DNA of 64,000 nt from contig NZ_BJOR01000002.1 of the NCBI RefSeq assembly GCF_006540305.1, positions 62,001 through 126,000 on the forward strand, in the 5' to 3' direction. Below are positions 42,053 to 50,452 of the stretch, in pieces. The translations under genes and the position numbers were made by a program. The DNA is from Streptomyces sp. 6-11-2 (GTDB lineage Bacteria > Actinomycetota > Actinomycetes > Streptomycetales > Streptomycetaceae). The notes under the pieces are model-generated. The model saw nothing but the letters and a program-made list of their open reading frames with translations, made no database searches and had not been told where the DNA came from. The number at the start of each line of letters is the position of its first letter. Position 1 is the first letter of the stretch.

Positions 42053-43705
42053 ATGGGACGCAGCACTCGACCCCGGCCGCTCGCCCGACGCCGACTGCCC
42101 GCCGTCACGGCCGGTACGGCCGCCCTGATCCTGGCCCTGACGCCCTCGGCCTCGTGTGCCGCACCTCAGCGGCAGGCCGCGCCGCACACGCTGCCCGGCG
42201 GCTACCGGCACCTGGTGGTGATCTACGAGGAGAACCACTCCTTCGACAACCTCTACGGCACCTGGGGACCGGTCGGCGGCCGGCAGGTCGAGGGCCTGGC
42301 CCGGGCCACCGTCCGGCAGCGCACACAACGCGCCCAGGACGGCACGCCGTATCGCTGCCTGCTCCAGAACGACGTGAACCTGACCAGCCCGCCCCTGTCG
42401 CCCACCTGCCGCGACGCCGCCCACGGGGTCGCGGCGAGCGCGTTCGCCAACGAGCCGTTCACCGTCGACGACCACATCGGGCCGCGGGACCGCACCTGTC
42501 CCGCGCCCGGAACCCGCGCGGACGGCGGTGTGGTCAACGACTCGCCGGGTGCCCTGCCCGGCGGCTGCACCCGGGACCTGGTGCACCGCTTCTACCAGAA
42601 CCGGTACGCCATCGACGGCGGCCGGCAGGACCGCTACGTCACCGCCTCCGACGCGGTCGGCCTCACGATGGGCCACTACGACACCACGTCACTGCCGGTC
42701 CACCGCTACCTGCACGCCCCCGGCGCCCCGCGCTACGTCCTGGCCGACCACTTCTTCCAGGGCGCGTTCGGCGGATCCTTCCTCAACCACCAGTACCTGA
42801 TCGCCGCGCGGGCGCCGCAGGACACCAGCGGCGGTGCCTCCGGCGCGAAGAACACGGTCCTCGACGCCGACGGCATGCCGGCCTCGTACCCGCTGTACCG
42901 GGCGACCGGCCCGGTGGCGGACGGCGCTCTGACCACCGCCTGCCCGGACGGCGACCCGGCCGACTACGCGCACGCCTGCGGCAACCTGGCCGTCAACACG
43001 GTGCAGCCGTCCAGCGCACCGTACGGCAGCGGCCCCCGGATCCCGCTGATCGACGACGCGAAGTACCCCAACATCGGCGACCGGCTCACGACCGCCGGCG
43101 TTTCCTGGAACTGGTACTCCGGCGGCTGGAACGACGCGGAGGCCGGGCACCCCGGACCGCTCTTCCAGTACCACCACCAGCCGTTCGACTACTTCGCCGA
43201 CTACGCCCCCGGCACCCCGGGCCGCGGCCACCTGCGCGACGAGACGGAGTTCCTGCGTGCGGCCAGGACCGGCACGCTGCCGGCCGTCAGCTTCGTCAAG
43301 CCCTACGGCGCCGAGAACGAGCACCCCGGCTACGCCGGCGAGGCGGCCGGCAGCGACCACCTCGTCGACCTGCTCAAGGCGGTGACGGAGGGCCCACAGG
43401 CCGGCAAGACGCTCGTGGTCGTCACCTACGACGAGTTCGGCGGCCAGTGGGACCATCTGCCGCCCCCGGGACCGGGCTCGCCCACGCCCGGCGCCCATGA
43501 CGCCTGGGGCCCGGGCACCCGCGTCCCCGCACTGATCGTCTCCCGCTCGCTGCCGCGCTCGGCCGTCGACCACACCGTCTACGACACCACCTCCATCATC
43601 GCCACCATCGAACGCGGCTACGGCCTCAAGCCCGTCGCCACTCGCGACGCGGTCGTCAACGACCTCTCCCCGGCCGTAGCCGCCGGTGGCCGCGGAACCC
43701 GGTAG
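42053..43705 (+). CDS. Secreted phosphoesterase (phospholipase C / acid phosphatase family)
   Basis: A 550-residue precursor from ATG 42053, six bases after GGAGAG. The signal peptide (LPAVTAGTAALILALTPSAS) leads to a possible Cys site SASCA, compatible with a lipoprotein but lacking Leu at -3. The phosphoesterase (PF04185) hallmarks are HLVVIYEENHSFDNLYGTWG at the start with its Glu-Glu-Asn-His metal motif, FVKPYGAENEHPGYAG, and TLVVVTYDEFGGQWDHLPPP. PLC-type relatives cleave phospholipid headgroups or phosphate esters outside the cell, often during phosphate starvation. A PHO box was not identifiable by eye upstream. Confidence 0.9.
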   Translation: MGRSTRPRPLARRRLPAVTAGTAALILALTPSASCAAPQRQAAPHTLPGGYRHLVVIYEENHSFDNLYGTWGPVGGRQVEGLARATVRQRTQRAQDGTPYRCLLQNDVNLTSPPLSPTCRDAAHGVAASAFANEPFTVDDHIGPRDRTCPAPGTRADGGVVNDSPGALPGGCTRDLVHRFYQNRYAIDGGRQDRYVTASDAVGLTMGHYDTTSLPVHRYLHAPGAPRYVLADHFFQGAFGGSFLNHQYLIAARAPQDTSGGASGAKNTVLDADGMPASYPLYRATGPVADGALTTACPDGDPADYAHACGNLAVNTVQPSSAPYGSGPRIPLIDDAKYPNIGDRLTTAGVSWNWYSGGWNDAEAGHPGPLFQYHHQPFDYFADYAPGTPGRGHLRDETEFLRAARTGTLPAVSFVKPYGAENEHPGYAGEAAGSDHLVDLLKAVTEGPQAGKTLVVVTYDEFGGQWDHLPPPGPGSPTPGAHDAWGPGTRVPALIVSRSLPRSAVDHTVYDTTSIIATIERGYGLKPVATRDAVVNDLSPAVAAGGRGTR

Positions 43706-43913
43706 CCGCAGCCTGCCGGGCGGCCAGGGGCAGCAGCGTGCCGGACGGCCCTGCTCATGACCGGGTGCGAGGGCGCCGGCTGCGGCGGGCGGCGAGTGCC
43801 GGATGCCGCACGACAAAAGGGAGTATGTGCGCGATGATCGGCATATGCCATGGACTCACCGAAAACGTGATCCAACGGCCGAACCGGATCGCTCCGCGCA
43901 CCGTGTCCCTGGT

Positions 43914-44447
43914 ATGGGGACCGCTTCGACCACGGACGAGGAACTGCTCCGCACTCTGTACGCCGAGCATGCGGGCCCCCTGTTCCACTACGTGCTGCGA
44001 CTGACCTCAGGAGACCGGCAGTGGGCCGAGGACGTCGTGCAGGAGACTCTGCTGCGCGCGTGGCAGCACCCCGCAGCGTTCGAACCGGCCCGCGGTCCGG
44101 CGCGGGCATGGCTGTGCACGGTCGCCCGGCACGTGGTCATCGACGGCCACCGGGCCCGCAAGGCCAGGCCGCCCGAGGTGGACGGCGAGGCCCTGGAGCA
44201 GGCCGCAGAGCAGACGCGGGGCGAGGACCAGATCGAGCAGGCGCTGCAGAGCTGGGCGGTGGCCGACGCCCTGCGGACGCTGTCCCCGGACCATCGCGCC
44301 GTACTGCTGGAGACGTACTACCGGGGCCGGACCATGGCGGAAGCAGCTGACGTGCTGGGCATCCCGCTGGGCACCGTGAAGTCGCGGACCTACTACGCCC
44401 TGCACGCCCTCAGGCTCGCGCTCCGGGAACGGGGGATCGAGCCATGA
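43914..44447 (+). CDS. ECF RNA polymerase sigma factor
   Basis: A 177-residue sigma-70-type factor from ATG 43914; the frame extends upstream but without family homology. Region 2 shows LRTLYAEHAGPLFHYVLRLT and WAEDVVQETLLRAWQHP, and region 4 shows LSPDHRAVLLETYYRGRTMA, EAADVLGIPLGTVKSRTYYA. The type matches actinobacterial SigL/SigK-like ECF factors paired with zinc anti-sigmas. Its stop precedes the anti-sigma gene by 25 bases with a GGAGGAGG site between, so they form an operon and the sigma is probably held by its neighbour. Confidence 0.9.
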   Translation: MGTASTTDEELLRTLYAEHAGPLFHYVLRLTSGDRQWAEDVVQETLLRAWQHPAAFEPARGPARAWLCTVARHVVIDGHRARKARPPEVDGEALEQAAEQTRGEDQIEQALQSWAVADALRTLSPDHRAVLLETYYRGRTMAEAADVLGIPLGTVKSRTYYALHALRLALRERGIEP

Positions 44448-44472
44448 AGGCGGCGTGGAGGAGGTGTCGACC

Positions 44473-45291
44473 ATGAGCGACCACGACGCCCTCCGGCTGG
44501 CGCTCGGCGGATACGTCCTGGGCGCGCTGTCCCCGGCGGAGAGCGAGCGGGTGCGAGCCCATCTCGCGGTGTGCGACGAGTGCCGGCAGGAGCACGCGGA
44601 GCTGGCGGGACTGCCGGCCCTGCTCGCGACGGTCACCGAAGCCGAAGCCGAAGCTGCTGCCGCCGACGTCGGAGCCGGAGCCGCGGGCCGGGCGATGCCG
44701 GCCGTCAGCGGGGACCTCGCCGACCGGCTGGTGCGGCGGGCCGCCGAGACCGTGTCGAACGCGCCTGCCGCACCCTCCGACACGCCCGCCGCCCCACAGG
44801 CGGCCGAAGCGGGCCTCCTCGACCGCATGCTCCGGCAGGCCGCGGCCAGGCGCCGCAGGACCTGGCGGCTCCAGTGGGCCGGAGCCGTCGCCTCCCTGAC
44901 GCTCATCGCGGCGTCGATCGGCGGCACATGGCTCGCGACCACCGGATCCGTGGTCAGTGAGGCGACGCCGCCCGGACCGACCGCGCAGGCGCCGTCACGC
45001 ACCTTCTCCGGACACGATCCCGTCACCGGCGTCACCGCATCGGTGAAGGTCTCGCCCTCGGCGTGGGGCAGCGTCCTCCAGGTCTCCGCCGGAGGGGCGC
45101 CCGCGGGCGTCATCTGCCGGTTGCAGGCGATCGGGCCCGGCGGGGCCAGGGCGGACGCCGCCACCTGGCGGGCGGGCCAGTACCCTCCCGGCACCACGAT
45201 TCCAGGAGCGATCCCGCTCTCACCGGGGACCATCCAGCACTTCGAGATCGTCACGGGCGACGGTCAGAAGCTGGTCACGATGCGAGCGTAG
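44473..45291 (+). CDS. Zinc-binding anti-sigma factor, single-pass membrane
   Basis: A 272-residue protein seven bases after GGAGGAGG. The N-terminal ZAS domain has His30-x3-Cys34-x2-Cys37 in RAHLAVCDECRQEHAEL, the classic zinc anti-sigma site. A helix (LQWAGAVASLTLIAASIGGT) crosses the membrane once around residue 145, and the outer domain begins with ATPPGPTAQAPSRTFSGHDP and continues as a small beta-rich module. The sigma factor immediately upstream is its expected partner. It ends at TAG 45289-45291; in the same frame, directly after it, begins an ATP-binding domain. Confidence 0.92.
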   Translation: MSDHDALRLALGGYVLGALSPAESERVRAHLAVCDECRQEHAELAGLPALLATVTEAEAEAAAADVGAGAAGRAMPAVSGDLADRLVRRAAETVSNAPAAPSDTPAAPQAAEAGLLDRMLRQAAARRRRTWRLQWAGAVASLTLIAASIGGTWLATTGSVVSEATPPGPTAQAPSRTFSGHDPVTGVTASVKVSPSAWGSVLQVSAGGAPAGVICRLQAIGPGGARADAATWRAGQYPPGTTIPGAIPLSPGTIQHFEIVTGDGQKLVTMRA

Positions 45292-45303
45292 GCGAGCTCA
45301 CCA

Positions 45304-45696
45304 CTGCTCTCGCACTGCCGTCACCAGGTCCTGCTCACCGTCCCCGCCCGGAAGGCGCACGTCTCGGCCGCCCGTCACTTCACGGCGGACCTGCTGGACT
45401 GCTGGCGCGTTACCCGGAGCGAGCGGGACGCCGCCGTCCTCATCGTCGACGAACTCGCCGTGAACGCCGCCCAGTACGGCCGTGAGCACATGACGCTGCT
45501 GCTCCTCCTCGACCACGACACCCTGCACCTCGTCGTCAGCGGCTCCGGAACCGCCGTGGAGCGCCACCACCGCGAGACGGCCCCGGACGAACACGGCCGC
45601 GGCACCGGCATCGTCCGCCACCTCGCGGAGTCGACCGAGGTCCACCAGACGCGCGGCGGCCATGAGGTCCGCGCCTGTCCGCGGTGCCGGGCGTGA
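45304..45696 (+). CDS. ATP-binding protein of the anti-sigma/HATPase_c_2 type, no standard start
   Basis: The frame encodes about 130 residues of a GHKL/HATPase_c_2 domain: RKAHVSAARHFTADLLDCWR, ERDAAVLIVDELAVNAAQYG with the N-box Glu-Asn, and DEHGRGTGIVRHLAESTEVH as G box. Between the preceding TAG (45289-45291) and residue GTG 45460 the frame has no ATG, GTG or TTG. The coordinates use CTG 45304 as a possible start; other options are readthrough of that TAG, which would append the domain to the anti-sigma, or a lost start codon. Streptomyces has many such kinase-like anti-sigma partners, typically with about 10-15 residues before the first beta strand, which fits a start near 45300. Confidence 0.6.
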   Translation: MLSHCRHQVLLTVPARKAHVSAARHFTADLLDCWRVTRSERDAAVLIVDELAVNAAQYGREHMTLLLLLDHDTLHLVVSGSGTAVERHHRETAPDEHGRGTGIVRHLAESTEVHQTRGGHEVRACPRCRA

Positions 45697-45755
45697 GGCG
45701 ATCCCGTACCCGCCCGGTCGAGGGTGGGGGACGCGGACGAGACGCGGGTACCCGC

Positions 45756-46487
45756 CTATTCCTCGTCGCCTGTCGTCATCTCCACGTCGATCACTCCGTC
45801 GTCCTGGAAGAGCTCGGACGCCAGTTGCGCGGGATCCTCGGTGCCTTCGAGCTCCAGCAGCACCTTCGCGGCGTCGTCGGTGCGACCGGGCAGCCGCTCG
45901 ACTCTGACCTGGAGGATGCGGAAGCCCCGACGGGTGCAGACCTGCATCAGGCGCGGCAGCAGCGCCGTGCCCGTCCGGTAGGTCAGACGCGCCTCGAAGA
46001 TGCTGGTGGACGTGCCGGGCATCAGGCGGGTGGACAGCAGGCGCGGATATCCGCGGACGACCAGGAAGTGCACGATGGTGGTCGCCGTCGCGAGGATGGG
46101 CAGTCCGCCGCCGCAGGCCATGCCGACGGCGCAGGTCAGCCAGACCGTCGCCGCGGTGGTCAGGCCCCGTACCGCGTCCCGGCGCACGAAGATCAGTCCG
46201 CCGCCGATGAATCCGATCCCCGAGACGATCTGCGCCGCCACCCGGGACGGGTCGAACGAGACGTTCTCCAGCCCCAGGACATTGGTGAACCCGTGCTGCG
46301 AGACCTCCATCATCAGGGCGCTGGAGATACCGACCAGGGTGTGCGTCCGCAGGCCCGCGCTCTTCTGCTTGGCCTCCCGCTCCCAGCCGATCAGGCTCGA
46401 CAACAGCAGCGCCAGCCCCAGCTCGGACAGCTGCCGCACGCCCTGCCCGTTGCTCAAGTCCCACAACGACGCCGCCAGCACGCTCAC
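45756..46487 (-). CDS. MgtC/SapB-family membrane protein
   Basis: A 243-residue protein from GTG 46487, five bases after GGAGG. The MgtC signature is [20 protein letters not shown] then [20 protein letters not shown], followed by [20 protein letters not shown] and [20 protein letters not shown]. These conserved Gly/Arg positions mark the family, which supports growth at low Mg2+ or within hosts. The C-terminal soluble tail (ACT-like, [20 protein letters not shown]) ends in Asp/Glu. It converges on the ATP-binding gene. Confidence 0.9.
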   Translation of the reverse strand: MSVLAASLWDLSNGQGVRQLSELGLALLLSSLIGWEREAKQKSAGLRTHTLVGISSALMMEVSQHGFTNVLGLENVSFDPSRVAAQIVSGIGFIGGGLIFVRRDAVRGLTTAATVWLTCAVGMACGGGLPILATATTIVHFLVVRGYPRLLSTRLMPGTSTSIFEARLTYRTGTALLPRLMQVCTRRGFRILQVRVERLPGRTDDAAKVLLELEGTEDPAQLASELFQDDGVIDVEMTTGDEE

Positions 46488-46693
46488 GCGCACCTCCTGA
46501 TCCGTACGTACTCCATCAAGCCGACATCTACCCCCAACCTGGCACAACACGAGCGGCGCTGCGCGGAGTTCACGCATCGGTTCCGGCCAAAGGGGCAACG
46601 AACTGGCCGCCGCGTCCTGTACCGGGTCGCGCCGTCGCGGGCGGTAGCGTTGCGCCTGGACGACCGATTCCTGACGGCGTGTGGGGGCGATCG

Positions 46694-47140
46694 ATGAAGC
46701 AGCAGGTGAACCTGGTGACCTTGGGCGTGGAGGACTTGGCGGTCAGCCGCCGGTTCTACAGCGAAGGCCTGGGCTGGACGCCGTTGCTCGATCTCGACGA
46801 GATCGTCTTCTACCAGGCCGGCCCGGGGCTGGCCCTGGGCCTCTTCTCCCTGGCCGACCTGGGCGCCGACACCGGGCAGGCGGCAGTGGCCGGCACCCCC
46901 TTCACCCTCGCGCAGAACCTCGATACGCCCGCCGACGTGGACGCGGCGGTGGAGCGGGCCCGTGCGGCGGGGGCGACGGTCCTCAAGGAGCCGCAACGCG
47001 CGGCGTTCGGCGGCTACCACGCGTACTTCGCCGACCCCGACGGCCACCGCTGGGAGGTGTGCCACAACCCCGGCTGGTCGGTCGCCGACGACGGCACCGT
47101 GACACTGACGCCTGTCGAGGCGCCCCACGCGGAGGGCTGA
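46694..47140 (+). CDS. VOC-family (glyoxalase/dioxygenase-like) protein
   Basis: A 148-residue single VOC module pair: [20 protein letters not shown] then [19 protein letters not shown], and [20 protein letters not shown] with the metal-binding Glu in the second half. The His expected early in the first half is a Thr-Leu region here, so metal coordination may be incomplete. Such proteins include glyoxalases, bleomycin-binding and extradiol-type enzymes. No metabolic neighbour identifies the substrate. Confidence 0.86.
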   Translation: MKQQVNLVTLGVEDLAVSRRFYSEGLGWTPLLDLDEIVFYQAGPGLALGLFSLADLGADTGQAAVAGTPFTLAQNLDTPADVDAAVERARAAGATVLKEPQRAAFGGYHAYFADPDGHRWEVCHNPGWSVADDGTVTLTPVEAPHAEG

Positions 47141-47224
47141 CGCCCCTCGATTCCACCAGGGTCGCCGTCGAGGTCGACGGCTTCGCGCAGCCCCTCTCGA
47201 AATGAGTTCGCGCGCTGTGCCGCC

Positions 47225-48145
47225 CTACGCCCGGCCGGAGTGCAGGGTGACCGCGCGGAGAAGGGCGTCGCGGCACGCGAGGACGGCGGGGTGACGGCTG
47301 CGGCCACGGCGTACGACGGTGGAGATGCGGCGCGCGCGCTGACCGCGGGGGAGCTGCCGCAGAGCGACCGTGGGGGAGCGCCCGTACCAGACCAGGTCGG
47401 GAAGGAAGGCGGCGGCGTGCCTCTGCTCGACGAGGCGCAGGTGGAGCAGCAGGTCGGTCGTCTCGAACCGTACGTCGGGTTCGAAGCCGGCGTTGCGGCA
47501 CAGGGTCATGGCCCAGTGCCGTGCGGCCGTGCCGTCGGGTTCCATCACCCAGGGGCGCCCATGGAGCGAGCGCAGCGCCGCCATCGGACCGTCGGTGTCC
47601 GGGCTGTCGGCCGGATGGGGCAGCGCGAGGTGCAGCGGGTCGTCGAGCAGGTCCTCCTGTTCGAGTTCGGACGGCCGCGGATGGGGGTTACCGGGGTATT
47701 CCTCGGCGAGGACCAGATCGAAGTCCCGGGCCAGCAGGGCGGGCAGGGACTTTTCGGGCTCCATGTGCGTGACGTGGACGCGCAGTTGTGGGTGGAGGTC
47801 GCGCAACAGGCCGAGCGCGGTGGGGATCAGAGCCAGGGCGGCCGTCTGGAACGAGGCGATACGCAGGGTTCCGGTCAGATCGGACAGCGAGGTGGCGATC
47901 TCCGCCTCGGCGCGCTCCAGGCGTTCGAGGACCGCTTCGGTGTGGGCGACGAGGATCTCGGCCTGCGCGGTCAGCCGCACCCGCCGACCGGCCGGTTCCA
48001 GCAGCGGGACGCCGACTTCGGCCTCCAGCTGCGAGAGCTGCTGGGAGACGGAGGAGGGGGCGTAGGAGAGGGCGGCGGCGACAGCGGCCAGCGTGCCGCG
48101 GTGCTTGAGTTCACGCAGTAGCCGCAGCCGGTGCAGATCGAACAT
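47225..48145 (-). CDS. LysR-family transcriptional regulator
   Basis: A 306-residue LTTR. The winged helix is MFDLHRLRLLRELKHRGTLA, AVAAALSYAPSSVSQQLSQL, EAEVGVPLLEPAGRRVRLTA. The periplasmic-binding-like effector domain follows, with the family's ATLRIASFQTA-like start (GTLRIASFQTAALALIPTAL). It is divergent from a broken diaminopropionate-lyase gene and the LysE exporter behind it. LysR/LysE pairs often control export of basic amino acids, so 2,3-diaminopropionate or a similar amino acid is a reasonable effector; that is inference. Confidence 0.92.
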   Translation of the reverse strand: MFDLHRLRLLRELKHRGTLAAVAAALSYAPSSVSQQLSQLEAEVGVPLLEPAGRRVRLTAQAEILVAHTEAVLERLERAEAEIATSLSDLTGTLRIASFQTAALALIPTALGLLRDLHPQLRVHVTHMEPEKSLPALLARDFDLVLAEEYPGNPHPRPSELEQEDLLDDPLHLALPHPADSPDTDGPMAALRSLHGRPWVMEPDGTAARHWAMTLCRNAGFEPDVRFETTDLLLHLRLVEQRHAAAFLPDLVWYGRSPTVALRQLPRGQRARRISTVVRRGRSRHPAVLACRDALLRAVTLHSGRA

Positions 48146-48220
48146 CGCCGGGGGCTCTCCTCGCCGTCACGGAGCGGCCTGCTGAATCATCGGTTTCTCC
48201 GATGAGTATAAGTCGAAAAC

Positions 48221-49379
48221 GTGCGCTGGACCGATCGTATGAAGGGCGTGGACCCTGAGCGTGTGTCCGACAACGTCTCCCGCCGTACGCCGCCGTGGTC
48301 CGTACGACCCCGGGCCCGCACCTGGCGCTGTGGGCCCGCACCCGCCGAGGTGCGGGGCTTCCATGCCGCGCTGCCGGGCTACTCACCCACTCCGCTGACC
48401 GAACTCCCGTCACTCGCATGAGAGTTGGGCGTCGGTCGGGTCGTCGTCAAGGACGAGTCGTGCCGTCTTGGGCTGCCCGCGTTCAAGGCGCTGGGCGCGA
48501 CCTGGGCGGTCCAACGGACCCTTGCCGAGCGGGCCGAGAGCAGCGGGGAGGCGGGACCGGCCGTGCTGGTGACCGCCATCGACGGCAACCACGGCCGGGC
48601 GGTGGCCCGCACGGCACGCCTGCTCGGGCAGCACGCCCACGTCTTCGTGCCGCGGGGAGTGCATCCGCGGGCCGTGGCGGCCATGGCCGCAGAGAAGGCG
48701 GAGGTGACCGAGGTCCCGAGGTCCTACGACGCCGTGCGCCGGGCCGCCGAGGCGGCCCGGCGCGCCGGACGCGGTCCTGGTCCAGGACACCGCCTGGCCG
48801 GGCTACGAACGGATTCCCGGGTGGATCGTCGAGGGCTACTCGACCCTCTGCGCGGAGATCGACGCGCAACTGGCGGCCGAAGGGGCCGCCGACGGCCCCG
48901 ACCTCGTCTCCATTCCGGTGGGAGTGGGCTCCCTGGCCCAGGCCGTGGTCACCCACTACCGCAGCCGCCCCTCCGGGCGCGCTCCGGCGCTGCTGTCGGT
49001 GGAGCCGCAGGCAGCGGCCTGCGTGCTCGAAAGCCTCACCCGCGGCGAACCCGTCACCGTCACCTGCGGCGACACCACCATGGCGGGACTGAACTGCGGC
49101 ACCCCCTCCAGCATCGCCTGGCCCTACCTGCGGGGCGGGCTGGACGCCGCTGTCGCCGTCCCCGACATCGACAGTGCCCGCGCGGCCGTCCGCCTCGCGG
49201 CCCTCGGGGTCTCCTCGGGCCCCTGCGGAGCCGCCGCGCTCGCCGGTCTCCGCACGGTGCTCACCGGTGCGGGCGGCGAGGAGCGCCGTACGGCCCTGGG
49301 GCTCGACGCGACCTCGGTGGTCGTGCTGCTGAGCACCGAGGGCCGGGACGCCGCCCCGTACTCCGTCGCCGATCACTGA
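48221..49379 (+). pseudogene. Diaminopropionate ammonia-lyase gene with a nonsense codon and a frameshift
   Basis: Three pieces line up in order to the PLP-dependent DAP ammonia-lyase family. Piece 1 (to 48421) ends FHAALPGYSPTPLTELPSLA at TGA 48419-48421. The same frame continues ELGVGRVVVKDESCRLGLPA, FKALGATWAVQRTLAE with the PLP Lys in the FKALGA motif, then VTAIDGNHGRAVARTARLLG. At about 48766-48768 an extra G shifts the frame, after which the family sequence resumes: AVLVQDTAWPGYERIPGWIV, EGYSTLCAEIDAQL, LVSIPVGVGSLAQAVVTHYR, SGPCGAAALAGLR. The stop follows at 49379. The regulator and exporter flanking it are intact. Confidence 0.82.
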
Positions 49380-49442
49380 ACGCGCCACACCGGAAGGACC
49401 CCCGTTGACCACTCCCGACAGTCCGATCAGGAGGAGACCGGC

Positions 49443-50066
49443 GTGCTGACCCACTTCGCAGCCGCGCTCGGTGTCCTCGGCCTGCTGACCGTCGTGCCCG
49501 GCCCGGACATGGCGGTGGTCACGCGACGCGCCCTCGTGGCCGGGCCCGGGGACGCGCTGCGCACCGTGGGCGGAATCACGACCGGGCTGCTGCTCTGGGG
49601 CGCGCTGAGTGTGGCCGGACTCGCGGCCGTGCTCGCCGCCTCACCCACGGCCTACCTGGTCGTCAAGCTCCTCGGCGCCGCGTACCTGGTCTTCCTGGGC
49701 GCGCAGGCGCTGTGGGAGAACCGCCGCGGCGTCTCGCACACCACCCGCACGGGCAGCGGCTCCCCCGCCGTCGGGAGCCCGTGGCGGACCGGCCTGGTCA
49801 GCAACGCCCTCAATCCGAAGATCGCCGTCTTCTACTCCGGACTGCTTCCCACCCTGGCCCCGCCGCAGCTGCCCGCAGCCTGGGCCATGACGCTGCTGGT
49901 CCTCCTCCATGCCACCCTGACCCTCACCTGGCTGGGCGGCTATGCTCTTCTGCTGTCCAGGGCCGGGCGCGTCCTCGAAAGGCCGGGGACCCGCCGCATA
50001 CTGGGGCGGACCACGGGCGTCGTGCTGATCGGTCTCGGTCTCGTGGTCGCGACCACGGCCGGCTGA
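49443..50066 (+). CDS. LysE/RhtB-family amino-acid exporter
   Basis: A 207-residue protein from GTG 49443, seven bases after AGGAGGAG. Six helices with the LysE motif LLTVVPGPDMAVVTRRALVA near the start, GGITTGLLLWGALSVAGLAA, then KLLGAAYLVFLGAQALWEN, and the Pro-containing LVSNALNPKIAVFYSGLLPT. It pumps amino acids out. It follows the damaged lyase and was probably co-regulated by the LysR gene. Confidence 0.9.
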   Translation: MLTHFAAALGVLGLLTVVPGPDMAVVTRRALVAGPGDALRTVGGITTGLLLWGALSVAGLAAVLAASPTAYLVVKLLGAAYLVFLGAQALWENRRGVSHTTRTGSGSPAVGSPWRTGLVSNALNPKIAVFYSGLLPTLAPPQLPAAWAMTLLVLLHATLTLTWLGGYALLLSRAGRVLERPGTRRILGRTTGVVLIGLGLVVATTAG

Positions 50067-50171
50067 CCCCGCGCGTCCCCGGTCCCAGGCGAAACCGAAA
50101 GTTAAACCCGCGGTCACCTGCGGTCGGTCCGCGCGACGTCGCGGTAGCGGACAAAGGTAAGTGACCCAAAC

Positions 50172-50327
50172 ATGCACAAGAAGGGCGGCACCCCCGTGCC
50201 CCACCTGTTGACCTCGCTCCTCACACAAGTGGCGGTCGCCGTGATCGAGGCGCTCGTCATCCGTCTGCTCGTCCAGCTCTGGAACGCCTTCGCCCGCAGC
50301 GGCCGCCCGATGACGGCCGCTGCCTGA
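50172..50327 (+). CDS. Small hydrophobic protein
   Basis: A 51-codon frame reads MHKKGGTPVPHLLTSLLTQV then AVAVIEALVIRLLVQLWNAF before ARSGRPMTAAA. It has one helix with regularly spaced leucines and a positive start, and Streptomyces codon usage. It follows LysE by about 100 bases. No family recognised; could be a membrane-active peptide. Confidence 0.5.
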   Translation: MHKKGGTPVPHLLTSLLTQVAVAVIEALVIRLLVQLWNAFARSGRPMTAAA

Positions 50328-50351
50328 GGCACCTCGGGCGCATCCCGAGCA

Positions 50352-50404
50352 CCCTGAGCGCCTGATCGCGCACCCTGAGCACCTGCCCTGAGCGCCTGAT
50401 CGCG
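50352..50404. repeat. 34-base direct repeat
   Basis: CCCTGAGCGCCTGATCGCG occurs at 50352-50370 and 50386-50404. The region 50328-50439 has no gene. Confidence 0.7.
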
Positions 50405-50413
50405 GGCAGAACC

Positions 50414-50452
50414 TCAGTGGCAGTCGCGGGCAGGGACCCTCAGTGGCAGTCG
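50414..50452. repeat. Duplicated 3' end of the GH3 gene
   Basis: TCAGTGGCAGTCG appears at 50414 and 50440; the second copy is the true C-terminal DCH and stop of the lipoprotein gene. The first copy is a 26-base-displaced duplicate. Confidence 0.65.

Noticed and set aside
45704..45755. Terminator between the ATP-binding gene and the convergent MgtC gene
   Set aside because: GTACCCGC and GCGGGTAC can pair, but the 30-plus-base loop makes it too weak to list.
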